From Streptomyces griseoviridis (GTDB lineage: Bacteria > Actinomycetota > Actinomycetes > Streptomycetales > Streptomycetaceae): a stretch of 64,000 bases of DNA. The position numbers and the translations under genes are program-made. Positions 55,599 through 64,000 of the stretch are shown here, in pieces (positions within the stretch are counted from its first letter, which is position 1; each line of letters begins with the position of its first letter). The DNA is taken from positions 7,937,501 through 8,001,500 of the forward strand of contig NZ_CP029078.1 in assembly GCF_005222485.1 (NCBI RefSeq), read 5' to 3'. The notes below the pieces were generated by a model that saw only the letters and a list, made by a program, of their open reading frames with translations, was not told the origin of the DNA and did no database searches.

Positions 55599-55612
55599 AG
55601 GGAGAGCCGCCC

Positions 55613-57004
55613 GTGACCCTGCCCCGCTCCGCACCGCCGTCCCGCCGCGCCCTGCTGCGCGCGCTGGCCGCCCTGCCCGCCTCGGCGCTCGTCCTGGGCG
55701 AGGCGCCAGGACTCCTCGGCACCGCCCGCGCCGCCGCGCCGCCGAGCGGCTCCGCCACCCGGTACACCATCGTGCCGTTCCTCAACAGCGACGACGGCAC
55801 GGTGAACGTCTACCAGTCCGACGACGCCACCGACTTCCGGCTGCTCAAGTCCTCCGCGTACCGGCCGCCGAGCAACAGGATCAGGGACGCCAGCGTCCTC
55901 AAGCACACCGACGGCTTCTACTACGTCACCTACACCACGCACACCTGGCAGGACGTGAGCACCACCATCGGCTTCGCCCGCAGCGCCGACCGGCTCAACT
56001 GGACCTGGCTGTACGACCATCCGGTGCCGATCAGCGGCCTCTCCCGGGCCTGGGCGCCGGAGTGGTTCGTCGACAGCGACGGCAGCGTCGGCGTCGTCGT
56101 CTCCTGCTCGGTCACCAGCGACGAGTGGATCTTCACGCCGTATCTGCTGAAGGCCGCCGACCCGGCCCTCACCGCGTGGAGTTCACCGGTCGCCCTGTCC
56201 GGCATCGGCGCCAACCACATCGACACCTACCTCGTGAGGACCGGCTCGACCTACCACGCGTTCACCAAGAACGAGACGACCAAGTACATCGAGTACGCCA
56301 CCGCGAGCCGCGCGACCGGCCCCTACACCCTGTCGCGGACCGGCGACTGGGCCGGCTGGGGCAGCTACCGCGAGGGCCCGTCCGTCATCCAGCTCGACAA
56401 CGGCGCCTGGCGGATCTTCTTCGACGGCTACGGCGACGGCTCCTACTACTACAGCGACAGCTACGACACCTTCGCCACCTGGAGCGCCCCGAAGGCCCTG
56501 CCCGTCCTCTCCGGTACGGCACGGCACTTCACCGTCATCAAGGAGACGGTGTCCGGCGGACCGGCCGTCACCAAGAACGTCAAGGGGTCCCTCCAGTCCG
56601 TCAACTACCCCACCCGCTACTGGCAGGCGCAGTCCGGGCTGCTCAACCTCCCCGTGGTGACGGCGTCCAGCACCGCCGCCGAGAAGCAGGCGTCCGTCTT
56701 CACGGTCGTCGCGGGGCTGGCCGACCCGGGCGGCTTCTCGTTCGTCGCCCCGTCCGGCGCCTATCTGCGCCACTGGGACTTCCGGGGCCGCTTCGACGCC
56801 GACGACGGCACGTCGACGTTCGCCAAGGACGCGACGTTCGTCGCCCGCACCGGATCGGCCACCGGCTCGGTCAGGTTCGAGTCGTACAACTACCCCGGCT
56901 CCTACCTGCGCCACTACAACTACCAGCTCCGCGTGGACCGTTCTGACGGCACCGACACCTTCCGGCAGGACAGCTCGTTCAAGGTGACGACCGCCTGGGC
57001 GTGA
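55613..57004 (+). CDS. Secreted GH43-like beta-propeller protein with AbfB domain
   Basis: A 463-residue exported protein. A Tat-like signal (SRRALLRALAALPASALVLG) precedes a GH43/GH62-like five-bladed propeller (about 45-315; DASVLKHTDGFYYVTYTT, RAWAPEWFVDSDG, EGPSVIQLDNG). A C-terminal AbfB/CBM42-type domain (about 325-460; SFVAPSGAYLRHWDFR, FESYNYPGSYLRHYNYQ) normally binds arabinofuranose side chains. It probably attacks arabinan or arabinoxylan; substrate not proven. The GTG at 55613 has AAGGGAG about 8 bases upstream. Confidence 0.87.
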   Translation: MTLPRSAPPSRRALLRALAALPASALVLGEAPGLLGTARAAAPPSGSATRYTIVPFLNSDDGTVNVYQSDDATDFRLLKSSAYRPPSNRIRDASVLKHTDGFYYVTYTTHTWQDVSTTIGFARSADRLNWTWLYDHPVPISGLSRAWAPEWFVDSDGSVGVVVSCSVTSDEWIFTPYLLKAADPALTAWSSPVALSGIGANHIDTYLVRTGSTYHAFTKNETTKYIEYATASRATGPYTLSRTGDWAGWGSYREGPSVIQLDNGAWRIFFDGYGDGSYYYSDSYDTFATWSAPKALPVLSGTARHFTVIKETVSGGPAVTKNVKGSLQSVNYPTRYWQAQSGLLNLPVVTASSTAAEKQASVFTVVAGLADPGGFSFVAPSGAYLRHWDFRGRFDADDGTSTFAKDATFVARTGSATGSVRFESYNYPGSYLRHYNYQLRVDRSDGTDTFRQDSSFKVTTAWA

Positions 57005-57112
57005 GCCCGACGGACGGGGGCCGGCACCGGCGTGCGCGGGTACCGCGCCGAAACGCGCCTGGGGAGCCGTCAGTTGGGCATTCATCCCGCAGGGACGGAC
57101 GGCGGGGGTCGG

Positions 57113-57841
57113 ATGCAGTTCATCGAGGTGACCGAAGCGGCCGGGGTGCGCTCGGCCGTCACACGGTTTTGGCGGCCGGACTCGCGGGTGCGGTTCCTGC
57201 TCTGTCCGATGATCCATCTCGCCGAGCCCGCGTTCTACCGCGAGGTCACCGCACGCCTGCGGCGCGACTGCGACCTGGTGGTCGCGGAGGGCAGCGGCGA
57301 CGCCGCCCCGGCCGCCGACGCGCTCGTCGCCTCCTACGCCCGGCTCGACGGCCGTGAAAGGCTCGGCCTCGTCGTCCAGGACATCGATCCGCGCACCCTC
57401 GGCGTGCCCGTGATCCACCCCGACCTGAACGGTCAGGAGCCTCAACGCGGCCACCGGGAACCGCCGTTGAGGGAACGCGTCACGCTGGCCGCGCTGGTGC
57501 CCGCCGTCCTGGCCGGCATGCGGCTGTTCGGCACCCGGCGCTACCTCGCCCGCCACCTCACCACCGAAGACCTCCTGAGCCGGACCGAGGGACGGGCCCA
57601 GGACGCCCCGCAAAACGACGACGACCGGGTCCTCGGCCGCCGCGACCGGCTGCTGACCGAGGCGCTGACCCGGCTGCACCACACCGCGACCGGCCCCCGC
57701 ACCGTCGGCGTCCTGTACGGCGCCGCGCACATGCGCGCCGCCGCCACCGCGCTCACCGGCCTCGGCTACCACGCGGACGGCGCCGACTGGCTGACGGTCT
57801 TCACCCTCGACCCACCGGCCGGAAGCGACAGCCCCGGCTGA
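57113..57841 (+). CDS. TraB/TIKI-like domain protein
   Basis: A 242-residue cytoplasmic protein with marks of the TraB/GumN/TIKI superfamily: LLCPMIHLAEPAFY, a following acidic VVAEG, and near the C-terminus VGVLYGAAHMRAAATALTGLGY. The family contains metal-dependent protease-like folds. The ATG at 57113 follows GGGGGTCGG; the frame stays open to 57032 upstream without conserved sequence. Function unknown. Confidence 0.7.
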   Translation: MQFIEVTEAAGVRSAVTRFWRPDSRVRFLLCPMIHLAEPAFYREVTARLRRDCDLVVAEGSGDAAPAADALVASYARLDGRERLGLVVQDIDPRTLGVPVIHPDLNGQEPQRGHREPPLRERVTLAALVPAVLAGMRLFGTRRYLARHLTTEDLLSRTEGRAQDAPQNDDDRVLGRRDRLLTEALTRLHHTATGPRTVGVLYGAAHMRAAATALTGLGYHADGADWLTVFTLDPPAGSDSPG

Positions 57842-57961
57842 CCCGCGCCCCGGCGGCTCTCGGCGTCCGCCGGGCGGGAGGATCTCGTACCGGCCACGGA
57901 TCGGTTGCGGGCCGGACGCTCCACCGTCCGGGTGCGGCCGGACGCGGCAGCATCACCGCGT

Positions 57962-59275
57962 ATGACGAGAGACCGCTGTGTCGACTTCCTGCGTGCGTGG
58001 GCGATCGTCTCGGTCGTGGCGGGCCACTGGCTGATCACCGCCCTGCGACACGGCTCCGACGGCGGGATCACCGCCCCCGAACTCCTCGCCGACGTCCCCT
58101 GGACGCGGTGGCTGACCCCGCTGTTCCAGATCATGCCGCTGTTCTTCCTCGCGGGCGGCCACGCGGCCGGCGGCTCCTGGGACCGGGCGCGGGCCGGCGG
58201 CGCCACCGTCACCGGCTGGGTGGGCCGCCGCGCCGTCCGGCTGCTGCTGCCGACCGCCGCGTACAGCGCCCCCGTGCTGCTCGCCGTCGCGGTGAGCGCC
58301 GCGCTCGGCGTCGACTCGGACACCCTCGCCCTCGTCGGCTGGGCGATGGCCATGCAGTTCTGGTTCCTGCCGGTGTATCTGCTGGTCAGCGCCCTGACGC
58401 CGGTCCTGTACGGGGCGCACGCGCGCTGGGGTCTCGCGGTCCCCGCCACGCTCGGGGCGCTCGCCGTGGCCGTCGGCACCCTCTCCCTGACCGCCGACCT
58501 GCCCCGTCTCGGACTCCTCAACCACCTCCTCGTCTGGGCCGTCGCCTACCAACTCGGCTTCTGCTGGCGCGACGGCAGGCTCGACGGCCACCGCCCCCTG
58601 GCCCTCGCGCTGGGCGGCGGCGCGGCCTTCGCGGCGCTGGTCGCGCTCGGCCCGTTCCCGCTCAGCCTGATCCTGGTGACAGGCGAGCCCGTCTCCAACA
58701 CCGATCCGCCCTCGGTGGCGATGCTCGCCTGGGTCCTCGCGCAGTGCGGCCTCTGCCTGCTCGCCGTCCCCGGCCTGCGCCGCCTGCTCGCACCCGACGG
58801 CGTCCGGCGCCTGGTGGGCCCGGTCGGCGGGGTCAGCATGACCCTCTACCTCTGGCACATGCTGCCCGTCCTCGTCGTCGCCGCGGCCCTCTACCTGCCC
58901 GGCCTCGCCCCCGAACCCGCGGTGGGCTCCGCCGCCTGGTGGGCGCTGCGGGTGCCGTGGCTGCTGCTGCTCGCCGTCCTCCTGGCGGCGGTCACGGCCG
59001 TGGTGCGGCCGGTGGAGGGCGCGCTCGTCGACCGCTACGAGCAGGCCAGGCCCGACGGCGCCCGCTGCCGGCCCTGGCTGCTCTGGCCGGGACTCGCCGT
59101 GAGCGCCGTCGTGCTGACCCGCTTCGCCGCCCACGGGTTCGCCGAGGACGGCCGGTTCCCCGCCCTGCCCGCGCTGGGCCTCGCGGCGGGCACGGCGCTG
59201 GTGCTGCTGCACCGCAGGCGCGGAGCACCGCCCGCCGGGCGCCCGGCCCCGTCCGCGCTCGAAGAGGCGGCCTGA
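57962..59275 (+). CDS. Acyltransferase-3 family membrane protein
   Basis: A 437-residue integral membrane protein with about ten helices. The N-terminus VDFLRAWAIVSVVAGHW is the acyltransferase-3 signature with the putative catalytic His (residue 22). QFWFLPVYL and MTLYLWHMLPVL are further family marks. These enzymes O-acetylate or O-succinylate surface sugars and lipids. No polysaccharide locus adjoins it, so the acceptor is unknown. Confidence 0.9.
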   Translation: MTRDRCVDFLRAWAIVSVVAGHWLITALRHGSDGGITAPELLADVPWTRWLTPLFQIMPLFFLAGGHAAGGSWDRARAGGATVTGWVGRRAVRLLLPTAAYSAPVLLAVAVSAALGVDSDTLALVGWAMAMQFWFLPVYLLVSALTPVLYGAHARWGLAVPATLGALAVAVGTLSLTADLPRLGLLNHLLVWAVAYQLGFCWRDGRLDGHRPLALALGGGAAFAALVALGPFPLSLILVTGEPVSNTDPPSVAMLAWVLAQCGLCLLAVPGLRRLLAPDGVRRLVGPVGGVSMTLYLWHMLPVLVVAAALYLPGLAPEPAVGSAAWWALRVPWLLLLAVLLAAVTAVVRPVEGALVDRYEQARPDGARCRPWLLWPGLAVSAVVLTRFAAHGFAEDGRFPALPALGLAAGTALVLLHRRRGAPPAGRPAPSALEEAA

Positions 59276-59670
59276 GCACGGGAGTTCACCGGGGCGACGG
59301 ACCGAGACCGGTACGGGCCGGCTCCGGGCGGTGGACCCCGCGCGGCCGGCACCCGGGTTCCTCCCCCGCGCACCGGGTGGGGGAGCGGGGTGCCCAGCGG
59401 GTCGAGGGCGTAGCTGACGGAGAGGATGCGGTGGAGCGCCGCCCCGTCCTCTCCGTCGAAGCCGTCCTCCTCCGGCGTGGGCAGCGGCTCGCCCAGCTCC
59501 GGGACCAGACCGGAGTCCGAGTCCGAGTCCGGGTCCTGGGCCGACGCACGGCGCCGTAGGTGCTCCTCGGGCGTCAGGGTCTGTCGTCCGGATCAGGCGG
59601 CGCCGAGGTGCGGTGCCCTGTCGGCCCGCCCGAACGCTCGTTGTCAGTGCCCCGGCGTACGGTCCGCCGT
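59276..59670. other. 395-base gap with a possible gene remnant on the minus strand
   Basis: No intact gene is supported. On the minus strand, 59286-59583 reads as an open frame with coding-like acidic composition (LTPEEHLRRRASAQDPDSDS, then GEDGAALHRILSVSYALDPL). It lacks an ATG or GTG start: a stop codon lies shortly upstream. It may be the decayed end of a gene or chance. Confidence 0.35.
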
Positions 59671-60201
59671 ATGCCTCGCCTACCGATCGGACCCCGCACC
59701 CTCGACGCCGCGTTCCTCGAAGTCCGGCGCGCGGAGCACGGCCGCGACGCCGCCCTCGCGTGGCTCGGGGCGCCCGGAGCGGCCCGCGAGGGGCCGTTGG
59801 GCTGCGAGGTGTGGGTCTTCGACCCGTCGCTGACCCAGGTGGTGCTGGTGAGGCACCGCGTGCGCGGCTGGGTCCCGCCGGGCGGCCAGGTGGAGGACGG
59901 CGAGACACTCCGGGAGGCCGCGCTGCGCGAGCTGGCCGAAGAGACCGGTCTGCGGGCCGAGTTGCTCGCAGCGCCCGCCGCCGCCACCCTGCGCGTGTAC
60001 CGGCCCGAGGGGCAGCCCGTCATGAGCGTGTCCTTCGTGGCCGTCCTCGATCGGGTGATTCCGCTGCGGCCCGAGGCGGGCCAGCCGGCCCGGTGGTGGC
60101 CCCTCGACCTGCCGTGGACGGGGTGGTTCGCCGAGGACAGGCCCCGCATGACCGACCGCGCGGTCCGGCTCGCGGCGGCCCGGTCGGCGGGGCGGTCCTA
60201 G
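59671..60201 (+). CDS. Nudix hydrolase
   Basis: A 176-residue Nudix protein. The Nudix box reads GQVEDGETLREAALRELAEE followed by TGL (about residues 73-95), with the metal-binding Glu residues intact. The preceding VRGWVPPGG strand is typical. The substrate is a nucleoside-diphosphate derivative but cannot be named. One base separates its stop from the next gene, so it is probably co-transcribed with the fructosamine-kinase-type gene. The ATG at 59671 gives the usual length. Confidence 0.9.
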   Translation: MPRLPIGPRTLDAAFLEVRRAEHGRDAALAWLGAPGAAREGPLGCEVWVFDPSLTQVVLVRHRVRGWVPPGGQVEDGETLREAALRELAEETGLRAELLAAPAAATLRVYRPEGQPVMSVSFVAVLDRVIPLRPEAGQPARWWPLDLPWTGWFAEDRPRMTDRAVRLAAARSAGRS

Positions 60202-60202
60202 G

Positions 60203-61078
60203 GTGATCGCCGTGGACGACTGTGACGAAGGGCCCGCCGAGGCCGCCGCGCGGATCACCGGCCGCGGGGTCGGCGCGACCCACCGGCACTCCGACCTGCT
60301 CGCCGAAGTACGCCTGGACGACGGGCGGTCGGTGATGGTCAAACGCGCGGACGCGCCCGACGCCGTCCGGGCCGAGGCGGCGGGGCTGCGCTGGCTGGCC
60401 GACAGCGCCACGGTCCGCGTGCCGCTCGTGCACGGCGACGACCCGCGCTGGCTGGTCACCGAACTGGTGGCGACCGGACGCCCGACGACCCACTCCGCGC
60501 ACCGCTTCGGACGGGACCTGGCCGCCCTGCACGCCTCGGGCGCACCGGAGTTCGGCGCCCCGCCGCCCGGCGGGCCCGTGGACGCCTACATCGGGCTCGC
60601 CCCGATGCGCAACATCCCGGGGGACAACTGGCCGCGCTGGTACGCCGAGCAGCGCGTCCTGCCCTATCTGCGGACGGCCGTCGACGGCGGTGTCGTCCTG
60701 CCCGCCGAGTCCGCCGACGTGGAGCGGGTCTGCGAGCGGCTGCCCGAACTGGCCGGGCCGGCCGAGCCGCCCGCCCGGCTGCACGGCGACCTGTGGCACG
60801 GCAACGTCGTCTGGGGCCGCGAGGGCACCGCCTGGCTGATCGACCCGGCCGCGCACGGCGGACACCGGGAGACCGATCTGGCGATGCTCAGCCTCTTCGG
60901 CTGCCCCTTCCTCGACGGCGTCCTCGACGGCTACCGGGCCGCGGCGCCGCTCGCCGACGGCTGGGAGGAACGGGTCGGGCTGCACCAGCTCTTCCCGCTG
61001 CTGGTGCACGCCGTGCTCTTCGGCAGGGGCTTCGCCGAACAGGCCGTGGCGGTGGCCAGGACGGCGCTGGCGCGGTAG
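60203..61078 (+). CDS. Fructosamine kinase family protein
   Basis: A 291-residue FN3K/aminoglycoside-phosphotransferase-fold kinase. The nucleotide-binding Lys is in SVMVKRAD, the catalytic loop is RLHGDLWHGNVVW with the base Asp, and the metal-binding segment is LIDPAAHGGHRETDLAM, which is diagnostic for fructosamine kinases. It phosphorylates glycated amines so that they break down (family knowledge). It starts with GTG one base after the Nudix stop. The pairing suggests metabolite repair. Confidence 0.9.
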   Translation: MIAVDDCDEGPAEAAARITGRGVGATHRHSDLLAEVRLDDGRSVMVKRADAPDAVRAEAAGLRWLADSATVRVPLVHGDDPRWLVTELVATGRPTTHSAHRFGRDLAALHASGAPEFGAPPPGGPVDAYIGLAPMRNIPGDNWPRWYAEQRVLPYLRTAVDGGVVLPAESADVERVCERLPELAGPAEPPARLHGDLWHGNVVWGREGTAWLIDPAAHGGHRETDLAMLSLFGCPFLDGVLDGYRAAAPLADGWEERVGLHQLFPLLVHAVLFGRGFAEQAVAVARTALAR

Positions 61079-61198
61079 TCCCGCCGGCCGCCCGCGGCGG
61101 GTCCTTCACGAGGGCGGCGAGGAAAGCGAACGAGCTGATTTCAGTAAGAGTCTGAGAAGGAAGTCCGTTCATGGCCTCGCCTGTGGAGAACCTAACAG

Positions 61199-63370
61199 TC
61201 AGGCCGGGATGATGTCGCGCAGATTTTCCGGCGTGATGACGACGGAGTCCGGGTGCAGCCCCTCGGGACGCGCCAGGCCGAGGTACGTCACGGGCCCGTC
61301 CGGCAGCGCCCCGCCGTCCAGTTCCGTCACCGTCGCACCGCGCGCCGCCATCAGGTCGACGAGGTACCCGACGGTCAGCGGACGGCGCTCCACGAGGGGC
61401 CGAAGCAGGTTCTCGACCGTGACCTTGTTCGCCTCGACCCGGTTGGCCGACGGCATCCCCCGCAGGTACAGGTGCAGCCAGAGCGCCGTCCACCGGCCGT
61501 CGCGCTCACGCCGGAACACCAGCGGCAGGGCGACCTTGCCGGGGCCGCGCAGCTCCGACTTCATACGGACGGTGCGCGGCTCGAACGGCCGGCCCCGCTG
61601 CTCGCCGTCGCGCAGCATGAAGCCGAAGAAGGACTCCTCCACCTCGTCGAAGCCCTCGCCCGCGAAGATGTCGACCTGCGGCACGATGAACGTGCAACGA
61701 GCCTTGCCCAGGCGGAGGTTGATGAACTCCGACGCGCCCTCGGGAGCGCTGGTGATGTCACCGGAGTGCTCGCCGTCGAGCGACGACAGCGCCGTGTACG
61801 ACAGCCAGGAAACCGTCCTGTACGAGCCGTCGAGAAGGATCGCCGACAGATCGAAGTCGGTGGTCCGGCACGCCTCCTTCCAGTACACGAAGAACCGCAG
61901 CAGCTCGCCGTCCACCCGGGTCACCGAACCGCGCGGCAGCACGCCGAGCCCGGCCGTCGTCGCTCTTCCGCTGAGCGGCAGCGCCACGCCCAGGACGTCC
62001 GGATCGACCAACAGCCGCTCCGGGGTGGGGAGTCGGCGGCCGATCTCGGCGTCGAAGGCGGCGAGCAGCCGCTCGCGCTCCGGTGCGGGCAGCCGCCGCC
62101 GGCTGTCGGAGGCGACCCAGGCGCGGCCCGCCCGGTTGACGAACACCCGGCGCTTGCCGCTCGCCGCGGGCCGGTTGTGCAGGTGCTCGCGCACCGCGAG
62201 CACCACCCGCCCGGCGACCCGCGGCGCGGCCTCCTCGGCCGCGGCCGCCACGGCGTCCCGCTCCCGCGGTGTGCCGGCCGTCCGCAGCAGCCGGTCGAGG
62301 GAGCGCAGCAGCCGTCCGGGCGCCGACTCCAGCAGCCGCGCGGCCCCCACGACGTCGTCGGCGGCGAGGAGTTCCTCGACGCGGCTGTCGAACGTCCGCG
62401 CCTCCAGGTCGCCGCGGGCGACGGCGAACACGTCGGCCGCGTGCGGCCACCGCGGGTACTCGTGCGGGTGCAGCCGCTCACCGAGCCGCTTCCACTGCTC
62501 GCGGTGCGCGTGCACGTCGGCCAGCTTGGCGGGGGACGCCGCCACCACGGAGTCGAGGCCCGCGAGCAGCGCGCGCCGCACCGGGCGCGGCAACGTGGTG
62601 AAGCGGGTGGGCTCCTGGAGGGTCACCGTGCCGCCGGACAGCGCGCGGGCCAGCCGCAGCACGTCGGTGACGGTGTCCAGGAGCAGCGGCGCGCCCGCCG
62701 TCAGCCGGGCCTCGTTCACCAGTGCCCGGTTCTCCCTGACCGGGATCGCCGCGGGCTGCGGGCCGTCCACGCAGTGCGCGGCGAGCGCCCTCAGGTCGGG
62801 CAGCACGTCATCGCCGAGCGGTGTGCGGCTGCCGGCGAGCGCCAGGTACAGCGCGCGGATCTCCTCCTCGGCCGGGCCGCCGAGATGCAGCACGGTCACC
62901 CGGTCGCCCGCCGCCGCGATCAACTCGTCGTGCGCGGCCAGCAGTTCGGTGTACGTGTGCGGGTAGCGGCCGTACGAGGGGAGCGTCAGCAGGTTCACCA
63001 CGCCGATGCTCAGCCGGTCGAGGGTGCGCTCGCGGGCCGCCGGGTCGGCGAGCGCCTCGATGACGCACTCCCGCCAGAAGTCGAGGGTGTCCGGCACGTT
63101 CGCGGGGAAGTCGACGAAGTAGGCGTTGTGCCGGACGTGGTCGCCGGCCATCTCCCTGACCGTGCGCAGGGTGCGGACCGCCGTGTGGACGACCGCCGCC
63201 TCGGACAGGCCGGACAGCGACTCCAGCAGCTCAGCGGAGAGCTTGAACCCGGCCGCCATCAGGGCGGCGTCGAACTGCCGTGCCGCGACCGCCCCTTGGC
63301 CGGGGGAACCGGCGGGGCGGGGGAGTCGGAGGGTGTGCCGGACGACCAACTGTGCGAGGCGCTGGGACAT
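61199..63370 (-). CDS. Large cytoplasmic protein with TerD-like C-terminal domain
   Basis: A 723-residue soluble protein. Residues 1-500 form a helical region I do not recognise (starting SQRLAQLVVRHTLRLPRPAG). The C-terminal part (about 515-660) resembles a TerD domain: GVLPRGSVTRVDGELLRFFVYW, TTDFDLSAILLDGSY, LDGEHSGDITSAPEGASEFI and an FFGFMLRD strand. TerD domains bind calcium in tellurite/stress systems. No RING-type Cys cluster is present. The ATG at 63370 is 70 bases from a divergent kinase-like gene, which suggests they work together. Confidence 0.65.
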   Translation of the reverse strand: MSQRLAQLVVRHTLRLPRPAGSPGQGAVAARQFDAALMAAGFKLSAELLESLSGLSEAAVVHTAVRTLRTVREMAGDHVRHNAYFVDFPANVPDTLDFWRECVIEALADPAARERTLDRLSIGVVNLLTLPSYGRYPHTYTELLAAHDELIAAAGDRVTVLHLGGPAEEEIRALYLALAGSRTPLGDDVLPDLRALAAHCVDGPQPAAIPVRENRALVNEARLTAGAPLLLDTVTDVLRLARALSGGTVTLQEPTRFTTLPRPVRRALLAGLDSVVAASPAKLADVHAHREQWKRLGERLHPHEYPRWPHAADVFAVARGDLEARTFDSRVEELLAADDVVGAARLLESAPGRLLRSLDRLLRTAGTPRERDAVAAAAEEAAPRVAGRVVLAVREHLHNRPAASGKRRVFVNRAGRAWVASDSRRRLPAPERERLLAAFDAEIGRRLPTPERLLVDPDVLGVALPLSGRATTAGLGVLPRGSVTRVDGELLRFFVYWKEACRTTDFDLSAILLDGSYRTVSWLSYTALSSLDGEHSGDITSAPEGASEFINLRLGKARCTFIVPQVDIFAGEGFDEVEESFFGFMLRDGEQRGRPFEPRTVRMKSELRGPGKVALPLVFRRERDGRWTALWLHLYLRGMPSANRVEANKVTVENLLRPLVERRPLTVGYLVDLMAARGATVTELDGGALPDGPVTYLGLARPEGLHPDSVVITPENLRDIIPA

Positions 63371-63440
63371 TCCGGCATGATCGCAGGGCCACGGGAGCAC
63401 CCGCACCCGGGTTTTCCCGCGCCGGTCGAGGAGCGTCCCG

Positions 63441-64000
63441 ATGCCGCAGAGCACCGCACCGTGCGATCCCGCCCGGCTGGCGGCCCACACCCGGGCGGGC
63501 GCGGCGCTCGCCCGGCTCGACGACCACCGGCTCGCCGACCTCGTGTCCCGCGCGCCCGCCCTGGGCACCGGCATCGGCGGCCGGGCGGCCACGCTGGAGG
63601 TGGCGGGCGTCCGGGTCTTCATCAAACGCGTCCCCCTGACCGACCTCGAACGGCGCCCGGAACACGTCCGTTCGACGGCCAACCTCTTCGGGCTGCCCCC
63701 GCACTACCAGTACGGCATCGGCTCGTCGGGCTTCGGCGCCTGGCGTGAGGTGGCCGCCCATCTCACGACCACCGCGTGGGTGCTGAGCGGCGCCTACCAG
63801 GGCTTCCCGCTGCTGCATCACTGGCGGGTGCTGCCCGACGGTCCGCCGACCGGGTTCGTCGACTTCCTGGGCGGGATCGACGGGGCGGTCGCGCACTGGG
63901 AGGGCTCGCCCGCGGTACGGCGGCGCCTGGAGGCCGTCGCCGGGGCCCGCGCGAGCCTGGTCCTGTTCCTGGAGTTCGTGCCGCACACCCTCGCCGACCG
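63441..64000 (+). CDS. Kinase-like protein, 3' end cut off by the window
   Basis: The visible 186 residues begin MPQSTAPCDPARLAAHTRAG and include GTGIGGRAATLEVAGVRVFI followed by KRVPL, where a Gly-rich loop and a Lys resemble the ATP-binding lobe of protein-kinase-like proteins. GIGSSGFGAWREVAAHLTTT and LVLFLEFVPHTLAD follow. The catalytic loop would lie beyond the right edge. The start is supported by GAGGAG 7 bases upstream of the ATG. It is divergent from the TerD-like gene. The substrate is unknown. Confidence 0.75.
   Translation, partial: MPQSTAPCDPARLAAHTRAGAALARLDDHRLADLVSRAPALGTGIGGRAATLEVAGVRVFIKRVPLTDLERRPEHVRSTANLFGLPPHYQYGIGSSGFGAWREVAAHLTTTAWVLSGAYQGFPLLHHWRVLPDGPPTGFVDFLGGIDGAVAHWEGSPAVRRRLEAVAGARASLVLFLEFVPHTLAD

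Larger units (their letters stand above)
55276..55612. other. Intergenic region with promoter, C-rich tract and iterons
   Basis: These 337 bases separate the NfeD-like gene from the secreted GH43-type gene. They contain a promoter (55352-55380), a C-rich tract with CCCCCGCACCCC-type repeats (about 55435-55520) and four 17-bp iterons (55531-55598). No gene is supported. Confidence 0.6.

Noticed and set aside
61199..63370. Lantibiotic dehydratase or RING-domain SCO0854-type protein
   Set aside because: No LanB-type sequence features and no Cys-rich RING cluster; the C-terminal TerD-like pattern is the only similarity I can support.

Overview
The window is high-GC actinobacterial DNA and almost certainly comes from a Streptomyces chromosome. 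Signs of this are the strong third-position GC bias, the dense overlapping operons, many GTG starts, Tat-type signal peptides, and a gene order that I recall from S. coelicolor (roughly SCO0948 down to SCO0910: alpha-mannosidase, Fpg-type glycosylase, ECF sigma factor, SCO0930-type lipoprotein, rmdA, LysR, sdh, ols, egt). That synteny is memory, not a computed alignment. I see no rRNA, tRNA, insertion sequence, prophage or CRISPR array.

Left part (1-8190): one plus-strand operon with two sugar ABC permeases (the first cut by the window edge), a GH5-like beta-mannosidase-type enzyme, a secreted GH85 endo-beta-N-acetylglucosaminidase and a GH38 alpha-mannosidase. Together they read as a high-mannose N-glycan scavenging system: release outside the cell, uptake by the ABC system, trimming inside. 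A hairpin follows it.

8264-21838: mostly single genes. These are a DUF4231 membrane protein, a lipase maturation factor homologue, a PAS-GAF-SpoIIE-HATPase phosphatase, an Fpg/Nei glycosylase, an ECF sigma factor with a zinc-finger anti-sigma factor and an unknown gene between them, a CapA-like lipoprotein behind an AT-rich palindrome, a UspA protein, a LysX (lysyl-phosphatidylglycerol synthase fused to a lysyl-tRNA synthetase) and a polysaccharide deacetylase. 21839-27000 is a cell-envelope cluster: class F sortase, two paralogous surface proteins, a Pro-Thr-rich wall protein, a DUF4239 membrane protein and a two-repeat lipoprotein.

27260-37116: a SAM-dependent methyltransferase translationally coupled to the cyclic-di-GMP enzyme RmdA, an exact 70-bp tandem array, a LysR regulator divergent from a succinate dehydrogenase operon (with a LysR box between them), and the ornithine-lipid pair olsB-olsA. 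37308-42361: a UvrA-like ABC ATPase divergent from a Clp/Hsp100 ATPase that lacks the ClpP-docking loop.

42394-48851: a Zur-type operator sits inside the promoter of an operon encoding a cysteine-free ribosomal protein bL32, a CobW-type GTPase and a luciferase-like oxidoreductase. Next come a ferredoxin-like protein, a HAD phosphatase, a dodecin and an orphan sugar-binding lipoprotein whose promoter carries a DasR-like palindrome. 47889-52262 is the complete egtABCD ergothioneine operon with every junction overlapping.

52934-64000: a PemK/MazF-like protein, an NfeD-like/flotillin pair, a secreted GH43/AbfB-type protein preceded by 17-bp iterons, a TraB-like protein, an acyltransferase-3 membrane protein, a Nudix hydrolase coupled to a fructosamine-kinase-type protein, and at the right edge a large TerD-like protein divergent from a truncated kinase-like gene.
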